A stretch of 25,443 bases of DNA. Origin: JBDSLU01 sp039916225 (GTDB lineage: Bacteria; Acidobacteriota; Vicinamibacteria; Vicinamibacterales; Vicinamibacteraceae). Where the stretch lies: assembly GCA_039916225.1 (NCBI GenBank), contig JBDSLU010000378.1:1-25443 (forward strand), in the 5' to 3' direction. Shown here piece after piece: positions 25,256 through 25,443 of this stretch. Every line of letters starts with the position of its first letter. Positions within the stretch are counted from its first letter, which is position 1. A model generated the notes under the pieces. It was not told where the DNA came from and searched no databases. It saw only the letters and a list, made by a program, of their open reading frames with translations. The translations under genes were made by a program, and so were the position numbers.

Positions 25256-25280
25256 TGGTATACCCACCGCGGTCTGGAGG
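25256..25280 (+). promoter_or_regulatory. Extended -10 and ribosome site of the VOC gene
   Basis: TGG-TATACC (25256-25264) resembles an extended -10. GGAGG (25276-25280) lies four bases before GTG 25285. This gene therefore has a conventional leader, in contrast to the divergent bshC. Confidence 0.5.
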
Positions 25281-25284
25281 TTTC

Positions 25285-25443
25285 GTGCCCGTTCTCCGTA
25301 TCGAACACGTCGCGCTCAACGTCGCTGATCCTCGTGCCATGGCCGATTGGTACGTCACCCACCTCGGCATGCGGGTCGTCCGACGGGTCGAAGGGCCGCC
25401 GCACACGCGCTTTCTCGCCGACGTCGCCGGCGCGACCGTCGTC
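25285..25443 (+). CDS. VOC-family (glyoxalase-like) protein, 5' part
   Basis: The first 53 codons of a gene running off the right edge. PVLRIEHVALNVADPRAMADWYVTHLGMRVVRR is the N-terminal beta-alpha-beta unit of the vicinal-oxygen-chelate fold, with His8 (EHVALNV) as the likely first metal ligand and the 'WY---LGM' pattern. The family includes glyoxalase I, extradiol dioxygenases, epimerases and resistance proteins, so the substrate cannot be told from this fragment. GTG is chosen as start because GGAGG lies four bases upstream and homologues begin at this strand. Confidence 0.82.
   Translation, partial: MPVLRIEHVALNVADPRAMADWYVTHLGMRVVRRVEGPPHTRFLADVAGATVV

Overview
The window is dense, high-GC bacterial chromosome with housekeeping genes. 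It is most consistent with a Gram-negative-type (diderm) Acidobacteriota, possibly class Vicinamibacteria. That placement is an inference from three things: an LptE-type lipoprotein and a very large Oar-like TonB-dependent receptor with an N-terminal carboxypeptidase-regulatory domain; a HrcA/CIRCE-controlled hrcA-grpE-dnaJ operon beside a BshC homologue; and very GC-rich third codon positions, which produce long antisense shadow frames. I see no rRNA, tRNA, CRISPR array, insertion sequence or prophage gene. No stretch longer than about 265 bases lacks a gene.

Layout. Bases 1-1784 (+) hold the leuS 3' end, lptE and holA in a tight run. Bases 1845-6542 (-) hold rpsT with a structured leader, the Oar-like receptor with a good terminator and a palindrome-rich upstream region, and an S4-domain (Hsp15-like) gene. 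A TerB-like gene (+) diverges from the S4 gene and converges on a lytic transglycosylase (-). A 117-bp inverted repeat built of 7-base units lies between those convergent genes. Bases 8156-13803 (-) hold alaS, recX, pilT and a Ser/Thr kinase with a C-terminal zinc ribbon. rsmE (+) diverges from the kinase with only 21 bp between the two start codons, and is followed by a gutted alpha/beta-hydrolase remnant. Bases 14825-25159 (-) hold prmA, dnaJ, grpE and hrcA (CIRCE promoter), then upstream an amidohydrolase, a parvulin lipoprotein, a class A penicillin-binding protein and bshC. A VOC-fold gene (+) runs off the right edge.

Functional themes are protein quality control (hrcA-grpE-dnaJ, S4/Hsp15-like, parvulin), translation and ribosome modification (leuS, alaS, rpsT, prmA, rsmE), envelope building (lptE, lytic transglycosylase, PBP, receptor) and replication/recombination (holA, recX).

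I found no clear new multi-gene system. The most interesting signals are non-coding or architectural: a mirrored heptad inverted repeat; several genes whose -10 hexamer sits 5-8 bases before the start codon with no ribosome binding site, suggesting leaderless mRNAs; a 14-bp palindrome over the recX -10; a 21-bp divergent kinase/rsmE promoter; a hydrolase fossil; and an amidohydrolase whose homologous N-terminus begins at a CTG overlapping the upstream stop codon.
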